Below, one piece after another: positions 62,806 to 64,000 of a stretch of 64,000 nt of DNA; position 1 is the stretch's first letter; the number at the start of each line of letters is the position of its first letter. This DNA is from Nitrospirillum sp034427435 (lineage in GTDB: Bacteria > Pseudomonadota > Alphaproteobacteria > Azospirillales > Azospirillaceae). The stretch spans positions 682,001 through 746,000 of the forward strand of contig NZ_JAXQNP010000002.1 in NCBI RefSeq assembly GCF_034427435.1, given 5' to 3'. The position numbers and the translations under genes are program-made. The notes under the pieces are model-generated. The model did no database searches and was not told where the DNA came from. It was given only the letters and a program-made list of their open reading frames with translations.

Positions 62806-62817
62806 TCACCCGGGTGA
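62806..62817. promoter_or_regulatory. Palindromic operator A of the GIY-YIG gene
   Basis: TCACCCGGGTGA, a perfect 12-bp palindrome with AT-rich flanks, located 15 bp before the start codon of the GIY-YIG gene. Confidence 0.65.
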
Positions 62818-62829
62818 TATTAGGCCTCG

Positions 62830-62857
62830 ATATAATACCCGGGTAAAATAAGGTCAA
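62830..62857 (-). promoter_or_regulatory. Promoter of the GIY-YIG gene with embedded operator B
   Basis: Minus strand -35 TTGACC (62852-62857) and -10 TTATAT (62830-62835) with a 16-base spacer. The palindrome TACCCGGGTA (62836-62845) occupies the spacer, so a repressor bound there would directly block RNA polymerase. The centre distance to operator A is 29 bp. Confidence 0.65.
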
Positions 62858-62998
62858 GGCTGGCCATGACCCTGTTGTAGAGCACCGGCCCCTGACTTTT
62901 GCCGGGGCCGCCCCATATCAAGCGTCTGCCGTCCCTCCAGGTCGATCCCGGCGCCAACCGGGGCGGCCGACGCCCCTAGCAGAAAGGGTTCCCCCAGA

Positions 62999-63697
62999 AT
63001 GTCCGCTTCCCCCACCGCCTTCATCGTCGGCGCCTCCCGTGGCTTGGGTCTGGCCCTGGTCCAGGAATATCTGTCGCGGGGCTGGCAGGTCATTGGCACC
63101 GTCCGTCCCGGCACCGAGCCCGGCCCCCTGCATGAATTGGCGGGCGAGGCCCAGGGCCGCCTGACGGTGGAGCTGGTCGACATCGTCCATGCCGACCAGA
63201 TATCCAGCCTGCGCCAGCGCCTGGCGGGCAGCCGTATCGACGTGCTGTTCATCAACGCCGGCGTCACCAACGACCCGGCGGAGACCATCGGCCAGGTGTC
63301 GACCGAGGAATTCGTGCGGGTGCAGGTGACCAACGCCCTGTCGCCCATGCGCTGTGTCGAGGTGCTGGGCGACCTGGTGACGCCCAAGGGCACCATCGCC
63401 GTCATGTCCTCCGGCCTGGGCAGCGTGGCCAACAACGTCAGCGGGGGATGGGAGGTGTACCGGGCCAGCAAGGCGGCGCTGAACACCCTCATGCGTTCCT
63501 ACGCGGCGCGGCAGCCGGCCCATGGCCGCACCCTGCTGGTCATCGCGCCCGGCTGGGTACGCACCGACATGGGCGGGCCGGCCGCCAGCCTGGACGTGTC
63601 GGACAGCATTCCGCGCGTGGTGGACGTGGTGACGGCCCAGGCGGGGAAGCCCGGCCTGCAGTACCTGGATTACCAGGGCAACACCGTCCCCTGGTGA
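62999..63697 (+). CDS. Short-chain dehydrogenase/reductase
   Basis: 232 aa. The NAD(P) motif GASRGLGLALVQE is at residues 11-17 onward, NAG at INAGVTND, catalytic Ser in MSSGLGSV, and YRASK with the Tyr and Lys. Classical SDR; substrate unknown. Start ATG 62999. Transcribed together with the downstream beta-hydroxyacid dehydrogenase gene (25-base gap). Confidence 0.9.
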   Translation: MSASPTAFIVGASRGLGLALVQEYLSRGWQVIGTVRPGTEPGPLHELAGEAQGRLTVELVDIVHADQISSLRQRLAGSRIDVLFINAGVTNDPAETIGQVSTEEFVRVQVTNALSPMRCVEVLGDLVTPKGTIAVMSSGLGSVANNVSGGWEVYRASKAALNTLMRSYAARQPAHGRTLLVIAPGWVRTDMGGPAASLDVSDSIPRVVDVVTAQAGKPGLQYLDYQGNTVPW

Positions 63698-63722
63698 GCC
63701 ATCCGTCAAGGAGCATGGAAAC

Positions 63723-64000
63723 ATGAGCAAGGTCGCTTTCCTGGGCCTGGGCGCCATGGGCGCCCGCATGGCCGCGAACCTGGTCAAGGCGGGGCACGCC
63801 GTCACGGTATGGAACCGCTCCCCCGCCGCCACGGCCGACCTGAAGGCGCTGGGCGCCACCGTCGCCCCCAGCCCGCGCGCGGCGGCGGCCGGGGCGGATT
63901 TCGTCATCGCCATGGTGGCCGACGACACGGCCTCCCGTGCCGTGTGGCTGGACGACAAGACCGGCGCCCTGGCGGGCCTGGACCCGGAGGCCGTCGCCAT
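63723..64000 (+). CDS. 3-hydroxyisobutyrate dehydrogenase-like NAD(P) oxidoreductase (partial)
   Basis: Only the N-terminal 92 residues are in the window. The NAD-binding GLGAMGARMAANL and WNRSP motifs and the MVADD segment are diagnostic of the beta-hydroxyacid dehydrogenase family (3-hydroxyisobutyrate, tartronate semialdehyde or 6-phosphogluconate-like). Start ATG 63723 preceded by AAGGAG. The catalytic lysine and C-terminal helical domain lie beyond the window. Confidence 0.88.
   Translation, partial: MSKVAFLGLGAMGARMAANLVKAGHAVTVWNRSPAATADLKALGATVAPSPRAAAAGADFVIAMVADDTASRAVWLDDKTGALAGLDPEAVA

Overview
The window is about 64 kb of uniformly GC-rich chromosomal DNA from an alphaproteobacterium. 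An Azospirillum/Nitrospirillum-like member of the Rhodospirillales is the best guess. This rests on gene content rather than any marker sequence: a xerD/aroK/aroB neighbourhood, CobS/CobT cobaltochelatase, BolA, a class I lysyl-tRNA synthetase, a CX2CX7C-type FNR protein, a nitrate-sensing-type chemoreceptor and a MeaB chaperone. Gene order is housekeeping with scattered accessory insertions. There is no prophage, CRISPR array, rRNA operon or insertion sequence with a transposase.

Layout. 1-9.3 kb: a leftward group (small membrane protein, secreted protein, xerD) facing aroK-aroB, a DUF2889 gene, bolA, a J-domain gene and cobS-cobT. 9.3-14.7 kb: a secreted protein, murI and the leftward NAD operon nadA-nadB-nadC, which has a pair of palindromic operators ahead of nadA. 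14.8-22.1 kb: an RlmI-like methyltransferase, a GNAT-like protein, fnr, a NIT-domain chemoreceptor, an alpha/beta hydrolase and rlmN. 22.2-30 kb: two small membrane proteins, a hipBA toxin-antitoxin pair with duplicated operators, argG, several uncharacterised proteins, yggT/yggU genes, tRNA-Ala(CGC) and a PagL-like deacylase. 30-33.7 kb: a polar amino-acid ABC transporter interrupted by a composite repeat. 34-39 kb: a coiled-coil protein, the feo iron-uptake operon (feoB frameshifted) and mtgA. 39-42.3 kb: a frameshifted DinG-like helicase. 42.3-53.1 kb: a DUF952 gene, pyrD, a degenerate-EAL protein, a HAD phosphatase, a DUF2807-like adhesin-type protein, a histidine kinase, an Atm1-type exporter and meaB. 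53.3-64 kb: rpmB, a queuosine-precursor transporter next to tgt, lysS, a parDE pair, threonine aldolase, marC, an AidB-like acyl-CoA dehydrogenase, a GIY-YIG protein, an SDR and the start of a beta-hydroxyacid dehydrogenase.

The strongest non-gene signals are these. (1) A family of short intergenic repeats whose ends are inverted (TTCCTCARRCGCCGG and its complement). They lie between genes of apparent operons at 22.1, 31.5-31.8, 35.0, 35.3, 44.3 and 62.4 kb. (2) Three pairs of palindromic operators, upstream of nadA, hipB and the GIY-YIG gene. (3) Two genes broken at the identical 14-mer GTGGGCGGGGGGAG, each one G short of restoring the frame. (4) A Tgt with eukaryote-like substitutions in its substrate pocket, beside a YhhQ-type transporter, suggesting salvage of queuine rather than preQ1.

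No clearly new multi-gene defence or metabolic system was found. The repeat family is the best candidate for something undescribed.
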